Assembly: GCA_024230095.1 (NCBI GenBank)
Contig: JAAERS010000168.1
Span: forward strand, 1 to 41,906
From: Gammaproteobacteria bacterium
GTDB taxonomy: Bacteria > Pseudomonadota > Gammaproteobacteria > Pseudomonadales > Balneatricaceae
DNA length: 41,906 bases
Direction of reading: 5' to 3'
This document shows, in pieces, positions 1 to 7,253 of the stretch. Below the pieces are notes generated by a model. That model was given only the letters and a program-made list of their open reading frames with translations, was not told where the DNA came from and did not search any database. The position numbers and the translations under genes were made by a program. Position 1 is the first letter of the stretch. Each line of letters opens with the position of its first letter.

Positions 1-2
1 CC

Positions 3-947
3 GGTTGTACCATGGTTTTGAAACCGTCAGAAGTGGCCCCTCTTTCGGGCTTGTTGTTTTCTGAGATAATGCATGAGGCAGGCTTTCCAGCGGGCGTCTA
101 CAATATGATAAATGGCGATGGTATGGGTGTGGGTAATGCTATGACCGGCCACGCTGGTGTTGATATGGTGTCTTTCACTGGGTCGACCCGAGCTGGTGTT
201 GCCATTTCCAAGAATGCCGCTGATACGGTAAAACGCGTCGCCTTGGAGTTGGGTGGCAAGGGCGCCAACATTATTTTTGCTGATGCTGATGAAAAGGCCG
301 TGGTACGTGGCGTGCGTCATTGTTTTGGAAACTCGGGACAATCCTGTAATGCCCCAACACGTATGCTGGTAGAGCGCAGTATTTATGACCAAGCTGTTGC
401 CACGGCTATTGAAGTTGCCAATAAAACGCAGGTTGGCCATGCAGCAGAGTCAGGGCGTCATATTGGTCCTGTGGTATCGGAGTTACAGTACAACAAGATT
501 CAAGGCCTGATTCAAGCGGCGATTGACGAGGGTAGCAAGCTAGTAGCTGGTGGCGTTGGTAAGCCAGAGGGACTGGAAACGGGTTACTTTGTACGACCAA
601 CAGTATTTGCTGATGTCACCAATGATATGCTGATTGCTCGCGAAGAAGTATTTGGCCCTGTATTGAGTATCATTCCATTTGATACCGAACAAGAAGCAAT
701 TACCATTGCCAATGATACCGTGTATGGCTTAACCAACTACGTTCAAACTACAGATGGCGCAAAGGCCAATCGTGTGGCTAGGCGTTTGCGTTCAGGCATG
801 GTGGAGATGAACGGTAAGTCCCGTGCTAGGGGCATGCCATTTGGTGGCTACAAACAATCCGGCAACGGTCGTGAGGGGGGCGTTTTTGGTATTGAAGATT
901 TCCTCGAAGTGAAGGCCGTCAGTGGCTGGGATCCGGACCAGTTTTAA
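3..947 (+). CDS. Aldehyde dehydrogenase, 3' part (5' end outside window)
   Basis: This is an NAD(P)+-dependent aldehyde dehydrogenase that oxidises an aldehyde to its carboxylate; the substrate cannot be told from sequence. The frame is open from base 3 (GCT-MVLKPSE, the family's 'TVVLKPSE' cofactor segment), so the ATG at 12 is internal and roughly 160-180 N-terminal residues are missing. Visible family motifs are FTGSTRAG, the general-base glutamate in LELGGK, the catalytic cysteine in GNSGQSC, EEVFGPVLS, and the C-terminal MPFGGYKQSGNGREGG. The C-terminus (GIEDFLEVKAVSGW) is of normal length, so the 3' end is intact. It is directly followed, in the same frame after its TAA, by a fragment of another gene. 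The family call is certain; the physiological substrate is unknown. Confidence 0.93.
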   Translation, partial: GCTMVLKPSEVAPLSGLLFSEIMHEAGFPAGVYNMINGDGMGVGNAMTGHAGVDMVSFTGSTRAGVAISKNAADTVKRVALELGGKGANIIFADADEKAVVRGVRHCFGNSGQSCNAPTRMLVERSIYDQAVATAIEVANKTQVGHAAESGRHIGPVVSELQYNKIQGLIQAAIDEGSKLVAGGVGKPEGLETGYFVRPTVFADVTNDMLIAREEVFGPVLSIIPFDTEQEAITIANDTVYGLTNYVQTTDGAKANRVARRLRSGMVEMNGKSRARGMPFGGYKQSGNGREGGVFGIEDFLEVKAVSGWDPDQF

Positions 948-953
948 GGTGGC

Positions 954-1055
954 ATGTTGGGCATTCGTTACGCACGCAATTTGCCACAACAGTGGTTAAA
1001 TAGGTTTGTGATTGTTTTTGGTGTTGGTATAGCTGCTTACTATGCCTTGGTTTAG
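954..1055 (+). pseudogene. C-terminal remnant of a TauE/SafE-type membrane permease
   Basis: Right after the aldehyde dehydrogenase stop, and in the same frame, 33 codons read MLGIRYARNLPQQWLNRFVI followed by a hydrophobic tail VFGVGIAAYYALV and a TAG. This resembles the usual end of TauE/SafE sulfite/anion exporter proteins: a glycine-rich turn, 'xLPxxWLR', then a last transmembrane helix ending in a short aromatic tail. There is no ribosome-binding site and nothing of the other roughly 220 residues. It therefore looks like the tail of a permease gene left by a deletion that ends next to the dehydrogenase. It overlaps the end of the convergent beta-glucosidase gene by 4 bases. The family assignment is from memory of the family pattern and rests on a short segment. 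Confidence 0.6.
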
Positions 1056-2389
1056 GGGGTTAACATGTTCGCCAAAGCGTAGTAGGAGGCTTTGGGGGTG
1101 CGTTGAAGGCTATGAAAATCCACGTGCACAATCCCAAATCGTTTGTCATACCCAAAAGACCATTCGTAGTTGTCCAGAAGTGACCAGACAAAATAACCTT
1201 TGATGGGGACCCCTTGCTCCAAAGCTCGCCGAACAGAGTGTAGGTGCTTGTTCAGGTAGTCAATACGCGGTAAGTCAAGTACTCCATCGGGTGTTAAAAC
1301 ATCGGCATTGGCCATGCCATTTTCGGTGATATAGATGGGAGTGTCTTGGGTAAAATTCTGCTGAGTGCGTAGCAGAAAATCATGCAGCCCTTGTGGATAA
1401 ATATCCCAACCCATTTGTGTCTTTGCGCCATCTCCTGGGCCATCATCGTGACTTGGCCAGGGCCCTTGATTGGGTTTTATTTGTTTGCTGGTGTAATAGT
1501 TTAGGCCGCACCAATCCACGGGTTGTGAAATCAACTGCATATCATCTTGCCAGCGGTCAGGTAAATGTGCCCCTAAACCCTGTAATACAGATTTTGGGTA
1601 ACTGCCTTTAAATACGCCGCTTAAGAAAAAGTTATTATAGTAATCATCATAAAGGCATGCGGCTTGGCGAGCAGGCAAGCTGTCATTATATGGGTGGGAC
1701 CATTCTAGGTTAGCGATCATCCCCAAGTTTTGTTGACCCGAGCTGCGCATAACTTCAATGGCTTTGGCGTGGGCAAGCAATACATGGTGCATAGACCGGG
1801 CGGTAGCGCGAATATCGCGCACCCCGGGTGCATGTTGGCCAAGCATATGCGATAGCCAACTGACACACCAGGGCTCGTTAATGGGGGCGACGGAGGCGAG
1901 ACGGTCACCAATACGTTGCATAATGATGTCAGTATAGTCACCGAACCAGAGGGCTATATCGCGGTTGCGCCAACCGCCCAGGTCGGCAAGAGCAGAAGGC
2001 AGCTCCCAATGGTACAGGGTTAGGTGGGGAGCGATGTTTTTTTGGCACAGCTGATCGACTAATCGGTCGTAGAAATCAAGCCCCTGTTGGTTAACTTGGC
2101 CGCGTCCAGAGGGTAGTATTCTTGCCCAACTGGTGGAGAAGCGGTAGGCATCGAAGCCGGCGTTGGCTATTAAATCAACATCTTCTGCATATCGATGGTA
2201 GTGATCGCAGGCGCGACCGCCATGCTCAGCCTGTGCCGTGTTGTTTGCTGTGGCTGCAAAGGTATCCCATTGGGTGCTGCCAGCACCACCGAACTGGTGC
2301 CCCTCTATTTGATAAGCTGATGTGGCCGTGCCAAATTGAAAATCTTTAGGGAAATCAGTTCTTTGAAAAGTAAGCTGGTCTTTAGTCAT
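1052..2389 (-). CDS. bglA: GH1 beta-glucosidase
   Basis: A cytoplasmic family-1 glycoside hydrolase of 445 residues, the usual size, that hydrolyses beta-glucosides such as cellobiose with retention. The N-terminal signature FPKDFQFGTATSAYQIEG is present. The acid/base glutamate is E172 in INEPW and the nucleophile is E356 in YITENG. TLYHWELP (around 124-131) and the C-terminal WSLLDNYEWSFGYDKRFG also match. There is no signal peptide, so it acts on imported sugar. Its ATG overlaps the last 8 bases of the upstream LacI-type regulator gene, so the two are translationally coupled and probably repressed together. Beside an alpha-glucoside operon, this suggests the locus handles both alpha- and beta-linked glucosides. 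Confidence 0.93.
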   Translation of the reverse strand: MTKDQLTFQRTDFPKDFQFGTATSAYQIEGHQFGGAGSTQWDTFAATANNTAQAEHGGRACDHYHRYAEDVDLIANAGFDAYRFSTSWARILPSGRGQVNQQGLDFYDRLVDQLCQKNIAPHLTLYHWELPSALADLGGWRNRDIALWFGDYTDIIMQRIGDRLASVAPINEPWCVSWLSHMLGQHAPGVRDIRATARSMHHVLLAHAKAIEVMRSSGQQNLGMIANLEWSHPYNDSLPARQAACLYDDYYNNFFLSGVFKGSYPKSVLQGLGAHLPDRWQDDMQLISQPVDWCGLNYYTSKQIKPNQGPWPSHDDGPGDGAKTQMGWDIYPQGLHDFLLRTQQNFTQDTPIYITENGMANADVLTPDGVLDLPRIDYLNKHLHSVRRALEQGVPIKGYFVWSLLDNYEWSFGYDKRFGIVHVDFHSLQRTPKASYYALANMLTP

Positions 2390-3410
2390 GTTGCGGCGCA
2401 GGCCCGGTTGATGAACCCACTACGAGTTCGGCTTCGAGTATGATTTGGCGGGGTTGTTGTTCGGGTTTTTGAATGGCATCTAGTAAAATTTCAGCACAGA
2501 GGCGACCGGCTTCACCAACGGAAGATCGGGTCGCTGTGAAAATTGGATGGGTGCTGCCGTTGGGTAAGTAAGAAAGTGCATCATCATGGATGACTATAGA
2601 AAAATCTTTACCGATACGTAAGCCTTTTTCTCCGATAGCCCGGCGGGCCCCAATGGCCATGATATATGACGATAGTAAGGCGGCAGTAGGGGGGGACTTC
2701 ATAGTTAGAAGTTTGGTCATGGTGTGGTAGCCAAACTCTTCGGTCATTTCCGAGCTGAACATGATGGTTGTGTCAACGTTAAGACCACGATCTTCATGTG
2801 CTTGTAAATAGCCATGCTTGCGACGTATAGCAAAATCGAGATTTTCGTTGCCATTTATGAGCGCAATACGCTGGTGACCCAGATCCACTAGAAAGTTTGT
2901 GGCACGAACGAAAGCATGAGTGTTATTGACGTCAACAAAATGGTAGTCATTGCTACCTGTTGAGCGACCATGAACAACAAAAGGAAGGCCGAGTTTCTTT
3001 AAAATAGAAATACGTTCATCATTTTCTTTTGGTGCTTGCATAATGATCCCGTCCACCGATCCTTTGGCGTATAGGTCGCGATAGGTTTCGGCTTGCGTAT
3101 CACTATCTGTCAAAGTGATGTTGGTGTCGTAACCTTGTTTACCATAGGTCTGCGCGGCACCGGCAATAAAGTCGCCAAAAATCGGGTTAGGCATTTCGTT
3201 TTGGCTGGCCTTGGGCAGCACGTAACCAATCATTTTGCTTTTGCCAGTAGCTAGAGCCTGAGCTTTCGTGTTGGGTTGGTAATTGTATTGTTTGGCGGCC
3301 GCATTTACCAAAGCCCGCGTCTTTTCACTGACTTCAGGGTAGCCATTAAGCGCACGGCTAACGGTGGTTTGAGAGACGCCTGTAATTTTTGATAATTCTT
3401 TTAAATTCAT
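2382..3410 (-). CDS. aglR: LacI-family sugar-responsive repressor (AglR-like)
   Basis: A 342-residue repressor. The N-terminal helix-turn-helix begins MNLKELSKITGVSQTTVSRAL and continues into the hinge helix region (YQPNTKAQALATG). A periplasmic-binding-protein-like ligand domain follows from about residue 60 (MIGYVLP). It sits divergently to the AglE-type operon and upstream of, and overlapping, the GH1 gene, the arrangement of aglR in rhizobia. The presumed effector is a glucoside or glucose. A CCAAA-N4-TTTGG palindrome lies 6 bases upstream of the start codon, where a Shine-Dalgarno would be expected, and I see no other good ribosome-binding site. Autorepression is therefore likely and translation initiation may be weak. 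The gene symbol is by analogy only. Confidence 0.88.
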   Translation of the reverse strand: MNLKELSKITGVSQTTVSRALNGYPEVSEKTRALVNAAAKQYNYQPNTKAQALATGKSKMIGYVLPKASQNEMPNPIFGDFIAGAAQTYGKQGYDTNITLTDSDTQAETYRDLYAKGSVDGIIMQAPKENDERISILKKLGLPFVVHGRSTGSNDYHFVDVNNTHAFVRATNFLVDLGHQRIALINGNENLDFAIRRKHGYLQAHEDRGLNVDTTIMFSSEMTEEFGYHTMTKLLTMKSPPTAALLSSYIMAIGARRAIGEKGLRIGKDFSIVIHDDALSYLPNGSTHPIFTATRSSVGEAGRLCAEILLDAIQKPEQQPRQIILEAELVVGSSTGPAPQHD

Positions 3411-3415
3411 AAAAA

Positions 3416-3431
3416 ACCAAAGTGGTTTGGT
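3416..3431. promoter_or_regulatory. Putative LacI-family operator O1
   Basis: ACCAAA-GTGG-TTTGGT, a perfect 6-4-6 inverted repeat, lies immediately upstream of the regulator's start codon. It shares the CCAAA-N4-TTTG frame with the second site at 3577-3590, as expected for one repressor binding both ends of a divergent region. The binding protein is inferred, not shown. Confidence 0.7.
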
Positions 3432-3538
3432 AAAACTATGGAAATGAATTCTGAAGCATTAATTCCTAAAAATCAACAAAAATCACTTAAAATAGGCATT
3501 ATGCAGCATAAATAACGACAAAAAACTAAAATATTATA

Positions 3539-3568
3539 TTGACTTTGTGTTTTTGTTTGATGTTAAAT
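3539..3568 (+). promoter_or_regulatory. Putative sigma-70 promoter of the agl operon
   Basis: TTGACT (3539-3544) and TTAAAT (3563-3568) are separated by 18 bases. The implied start site, around 3575, falls on the edge of the operator at 3577-3590, which would let the repressor block transcription. Hexamers were picked by eye. Confidence 0.45.
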
Positions 3569-3576
3569 GTATAAAT

Positions 3577-3590
3577 CCAAAGCGCTTTGA
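3577..3590. promoter_or_regulatory. Putative LacI-family operator O2 (agl operon)
   Basis: CCAAAGCGCTTTGA contains the perfect 12-bp palindrome CAAAGCGCTTTG (3578-3589), with the central CG typical of LacI-family operators. It lies between the likely promoter and the AglE-type gene. It matches the first operator at the outer half-sites. Confidence 0.78.
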
Positions 3591-3643
3591 AGGTTTTTGG
3601 AAGACGTTGTAGCGTCGGTTTAAATAATAATTGGAGAATTCTA

Positions 3644-4912
3644 ATGGTTAATAATATCCTTCCTACTGCCATGGCACTGGCTTTGACTGCTGGCGCAGTG
3701 CAGGCTGGTGATGTGACAGTTTTTGGCCCCTGGTTGGGGCCAGACCAAGAAAATGTTGAAGCCGTATTGGCTGATTTCTCAGCCAAGAGTGGCCACAAAG
3801 TATCCTATGTTGGATCGGATAGTTTTGAACAACAAGTACGTGTTGACGCTGAAGCCGGTTCCGCTGCTAATATTTCTGTGTTTCCTCAACCAGGCCTGGC
3901 AGCTGATTTTGCCAAAAGCGGTTTTCTAACCCCCTTGGCCAGTGGCACAGCCGATTGGGTTCGCAGTAATTATGCAGCCGGTCAGTCTTGGGTAGACCTG
4001 GGCACCTATGCGGACGCTAATGGTAAAGATGAGTTGTTTGGATTTTTCTATAAGGTAGATGTCAAATCATTGGTTTGGTATAACCCAGATAATTTTGATG
4101 ATGCCGGTTACGAAGTGCCAACCAGTATGGAAGAGCTGAAAGCCTTGACCAAGCAGATTGTCGCCGATGGCGGTACTCCATGGTGTATTGGTTTGGGATC
4201 AGGTGGGGCTACTGGCTGGCCGGCAACTGATTGGGTCGAAGACATGATGTTACGCACCCAATCACCAGCAGACTATGACCGGTGGGTGTCTAACGACATG
4301 AAGTTTAATGACCCCAAGGTAATAGCCGCAATTGATGAGTTTGGGTGGTTCGCAGGCAATGATGCCTATGTGGCTGGCGGAGCCGGTGCAGTCGCATCTA
4401 CGGACTTCCGTGATAGCCCCAAGGGCCTGTTTAGCTCTCCTGTGCAGTGCTACATGCACCGTCAGGCTTCCTTTATACCTGCTTTCTTCCCAGAAGGAAC
4501 GGTAGTTGGTGAGGATGCCGATTTCTTCTACTTTCCAGCCTATGCCGATAAGTCTTTTGGCTCCCCTGTATTGGGTGCGGGTACCGTTTGGGGAATCACT
4601 AATGACAGCCCTGAGGCCCATGAGTTAATCGCTTACTTGCAGGACTCAAAAGCACACGAAATATGGATGGCACGCAAAGGCTTCCTAACACCACACAAAG
4701 GTGTAGATACTTCGGTGTTCTCTGATCCTACCTTGAAGAAGATGAACGATATCCTCCTAGGTGCAACTACTTTCCGTTTTGACGGTTCTGATCTGATGCC
4801 CGGTGGTGTTGGTGCAGGGTCTTTCTGGACTGGTATGGTGGACTATGCTGGTGGTAAGAGTGCTCAGCAAACTGCTGATGAGATCCAAGCTTCTTGGGAT
4901 GCTCTGAAGTAA
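3644..4912 (+). CDS. aglE: Alpha-glucoside ABC transporter, periplasmic binding protein (AglE-like)
   Basis: A 422-residue family-1 extracellular solute-binding protein that delivers glucosides to the permeases encoded downstream. The ATG at 3644 is preceded by GGAG with a 7-base spacer. An in-frame TTG at 3587 lies inside the operator and was not used. The signal peptide is MVNNILPTAMALALTAGAVQA, with cleavage after residue 21 (AQA-type). It is odd in having no Lys or Arg before the hydrophobic core. The mature start GDVTVFGPWLGPDQENVEAVL and the segment SVFPQPGLAADFAKSG match AglE-type proteins. It is first in the operon and is followed by a hairpin that may keep its transcript more abundant than the rest. 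Confidence 0.88.
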   Translation: MVNNILPTAMALALTAGAVQAGDVTVFGPWLGPDQENVEAVLADFSAKSGHKVSYVGSDSFEQQVRVDAEAGSAANISVFPQPGLAADFAKSGFLTPLASGTADWVRSNYAAGQSWVDLGTYADANGKDELFGFFYKVDVKSLVWYNPDNFDDAGYEVPTSMEELKALTKQIVADGGTPWCIGLGSGGATGWPATDWVEDMMLRTQSPADYDRWVSNDMKFNDPKVIAAIDEFGWFAGNDAYVAGGAGAVASTDFRDSPKGLFSSPVQCYMHRQASFIPAFFPEGTVVGEDADFFYFPAYADKSFGSPVLGAGTVWGITNDSPEAHELIAYLQDSKAHEIWMARKGFLTPHKGVDTSVFSDPTLKKMNDILLGATTFRFDGSDLMPGGVGAGSFWTGMVDYAGGKSAQQTADEIQASWDALK

Positions 4913-4933
4913 ACTATACGGTGATTAAAGTTT

Positions 4934-4956
4934 GCGGGCGACAAGGAGTCGCCCGC
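4934..4956 (+). terminator. Intercistronic stem-loop between aglE and aglF
   Basis: GCGGGCGAC (4934-4942) pairs perfectly with GTCGCCCGC (4948-4956) around the loop AAGGA. It is followed only by TTGTTCATT, so it is probably a leaky terminator or 3' stabilising hairpin. Such hairpins are common after binding-protein genes, giving more binding protein than permease. Confidence 0.7.
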
Positions 4957-5084
4957 TTGTTCATTCAGGTATATCATCAGTGTATTTAGATAAATATTTC
5001 ATCATTGGCTCAGGACTGCTTAAAGCCAAGTCACTCGTGTTCTATTTGTCCGAATAGTTAGGCAATTAAAGAGGCCTCAGCATC

Positions 5085-6092
5085 ATGCATCCTTCTGTGC
5101 AAGGAATCGTTACCATTGTTGTAGGAATTACCACCTGTGTTACCTACTTCTACGTTTCCAACTGGGTATTGGATCACGTCTTGTTTCCCGCTAAAGGGCC
5201 AAAAACGGGTCGCAATATCAATCGTGCCAATATGGTTAGGCCTTGGTTATTTTTGGCGCCGGCCTTGGCCGCATTGGGGCTGTATCTGGCTTACCCTATT
5301 GTAGAAACCTTATACCTGTCATTGACCGAGCGCCTGCCTGGAAATGAGTATCGTTGGGCAGGGCTGGATAATTATCGTCAGATGTTAGATGATCCCAAGT
5401 TCTCCGAAGCGTTGGTAAACAATTTGTTGTGGTTGTTGGTGGTGCCCGCTTTTTCTACAGCCTTTGGGCTTTTGGCCGCCCAATTAACTGATCGCATAGG
5501 GTGGGGTAATATTGCCAAGTCAATCATCTTTATGCCTATGGCTATCTCATTTGTTGGTGCGTCCGTTATCTGGAAATTGGTTTATGATGCCAAACCTGCT
5601 GGCGAAGCACAGATCGGCGTGCTGAATGCTCTTTATGTTGGGATTACGCATAATGACCCTCAAACCTGGTTGACCATTATGCCTTGGAACAGTTTTTTGT
5701 TGATGGTGGTGTTAATTTGGATTCAAACGGGCTTTGCTATGGTGATCCTATCTGCCGCTTTGCGCGGAATACCCGAAGAAACAATAGAAGCAGCTGTCGT
5801 TGACGGGGCCAATCCATTCCAAATATTTTTCAAAATCAAAGTACCGCAAATCATACCGACTATTTTGGTGGTTTGGACTACGATCACCGTTACAGTATTG
5901 AAGGTGTTTGATATCGTTTTTGCCATGACTAATGGCCAATGGGAAACCCAGGTTTTGGCTAACTACATGTTTGATAAATTGTTTCGAGCCAATGATTGGG
6001 GAGTAGGTTCTGCGGCGGCCATGGTGATTATGTTATTGGTGACACCCATACTATTTTTAAATATTCGTAATGCACGAAGGGAGATAGATTAG
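5085..6092 (+). CDS. aglF: Alpha-glucoside ABC transporter permease AglF
   Basis: A 335-residue inner-membrane permease of the MalF/AglF type. An extra N-terminal hydrophobic segment (about residues 5-25) precedes the first canonical helix (RPWLFLAPALAALGLYLAYP). The cytoplasmic EAA loop that docks with the ATPase reads EAAVVDGANPFQIFFKIKVP, near residues 233-252. The ATG at 5085 has AAAGAGG about 10 bases upstream. The gene is 3 bases from the next permease gene, so the two are surely co-translated. It forms the transmembrane channel together with AglG. Confidence 0.9.
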   Translation: MHPSVQGIVTIVVGITTCVTYFYVSNWVLDHVLFPAKGPKTGRNINRANMVRPWLFLAPALAALGLYLAYPIVETLYLSLTERLPGNEYRWAGLDNYRQMLDDPKFSEALVNNLLWLLVVPAFSTAFGLLAAQLTDRIGWGNIAKSIIFMPMAISFVGASVIWKLVYDAKPAGEAQIGVLNALYVGITHNDPQTWLTIMPWNSFLLMVVLIWIQTGFAMVILSAALRGIPEETIEAAVVDGANPFQIFFKIKVPQIIPTILVVWTTITVTVLKVFDIVFAMTNGQWETQVLANYMFDKLFRANDWGVGSAAAMVIMLLVTPILFLNIRNARREID

Positions 6093-6095
6093 GCT

Positions 6096-7241
6096 ATGCA
6101 TGCTGTACGAACTCAATCGACCTTAAAGTGGACAGTGCATTTGTCGGTGTTGTTTTTAGTTGCACTATGGATTTTTCCAACCACGGGGTTGTTCGTGTCT
6201 TCTTTTCGCACGGTTGACCAAATTTCCAGTGGTGGCTGGTGGGCCTCCATGCTATCTGCTGAACAGAACCTTGTGGTGCGTGCTGCCAAACCAAGTAGTC
6301 AGGTGCAAGATGGTAATCTTTATGTCATTGAAGGAGACCTGTTTGCTGCAGATAAAGGTATGGTGATTTCAGCTTGGGGCATCTCTTCTAAGGCCATCGG
6401 CGCCTATAAACCTAATCAATTCGCTGAGCTACGCAAAGGTGGCAGGATTACGGTCACAGCTGATGGTCATTTTCGTATGGTCAATAGTGAACCTTTTATC
6501 GGCTCACGGGGTCAACGTATTTTCTTTACTGCGCAAGTGCCACCAGAATTTACCTTGGCCAATTACCATGAAATGTTATTTGATTCTAGCAATATCGATG
6601 GCATGGCGGGTGCCTTTCTGGCGACTATGACGGTGACAGTGCCCGCTACCATTATTCCCATACTGATAGCGGCTTTTGCTGCTTATGCTTTGGCATGGAT
6701 GCGTTTTCCGGGGCGTGCTATGTTGATTGCTGTGGTGGTTGGTTTGTTGGTTGTACCTCTTCAGTTGGCACTTATTCCGTTGTTAAAATTACATATGAAT
6801 ATTGGTATAGGCAAGGGCTATATTGGCGTGTGGCTCGCTCATACTGGTTTTGGTTTGCCGTTAGCTATATACCTACTACGTAATTATATGGCTGGTTTGC
6901 CTCGCGATATAATTGAAAACGCTCGTGTTGATGGAGCCACGGAATTTCAGATTTTTACGCGCATTATCTTGCCTTTAAGCTACCCAGCCTTGGCTTCCTT
7001 TGCCATCTTTCAGTTTTTATGGACCTGGAATGACTTGTTGGTTGCCAAGGTGTTTCTTATTGACGCCACAGGGCAAACCATAGTCATGACAGCAAAAATA
7101 GTTGAGTTATTGGGTACCTATGGTGGCAATTGGGAAATTTTGGCTACCTCCGCCTTTGTTTCTATTGCTGTGCCACTGGCTGTATTTTTTACTTTGCAGA
7201 AATACCTAGTGCGCGGTCTGCTTGCCGGCTCTGTTAAATAG
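6096..7241 (+). CDS. aglG: Alpha-glucoside ABC transporter permease AglG
   Basis: The second permease, 381 residues, MalG-type. After the first helix (TVHLSVLFLVALWIFPTTGLF) there is a long, mostly soluble stretch of about 130 residues before the second helix. This insertion is characteristic of AglG and absent from most MalG homologues. The EAA loop is ENARVDGATEFQIFTRIILP. The start codon follows the AglF stop by 3 bases and has GGGAGA upstream. It pairs with AglF in the membrane, and the periplasmic insertion may contact the binding protein (inference). Confidence 0.9.
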   Translation: MHAVRTQSTLKWTVHLSVLFLVALWIFPTTGLFVSSFRTVDQISSGGWWASMLSAEQNLVVRAAKPSSQVQDGNLYVIEGDLFAADKGMVISAWGISSKAIGAYKPNQFAELRKGGRITVTADGHFRMVNSEPFIGSRGQRIFFTAQVPPEFTLANYHEMLFDSSNIDGMAGAFLATMTVTVPATIIPILIAAFAAYALAWMRFPGRAMLIAVVVGLLVVPLQLALIPLLKLHMNIGIGKGYIGVWLAHTGFGLPLAIYLLRNYMAGLPRDIIENARVDGATEFQIFTRIILPLSYPALASFAIFQFLWTWNDLLVAKVFLIDATGQTIVMTAKIVELLGTYGGNWEILATSAFVSIAVPLAVFFTLQKYLVRGLLAGSVK

Positions 7242-7253
7242 GATTAGCTAATA

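Noticed and set aside
3587-3643. A longer aglE with a TTG start at 3587, which would supply positive charges to the signal peptide
   Set aside because: The TTG lies inside the operator at the predicted transcription start and has no ribosome site, while GGAG is correctly spaced before the ATG at 3644.
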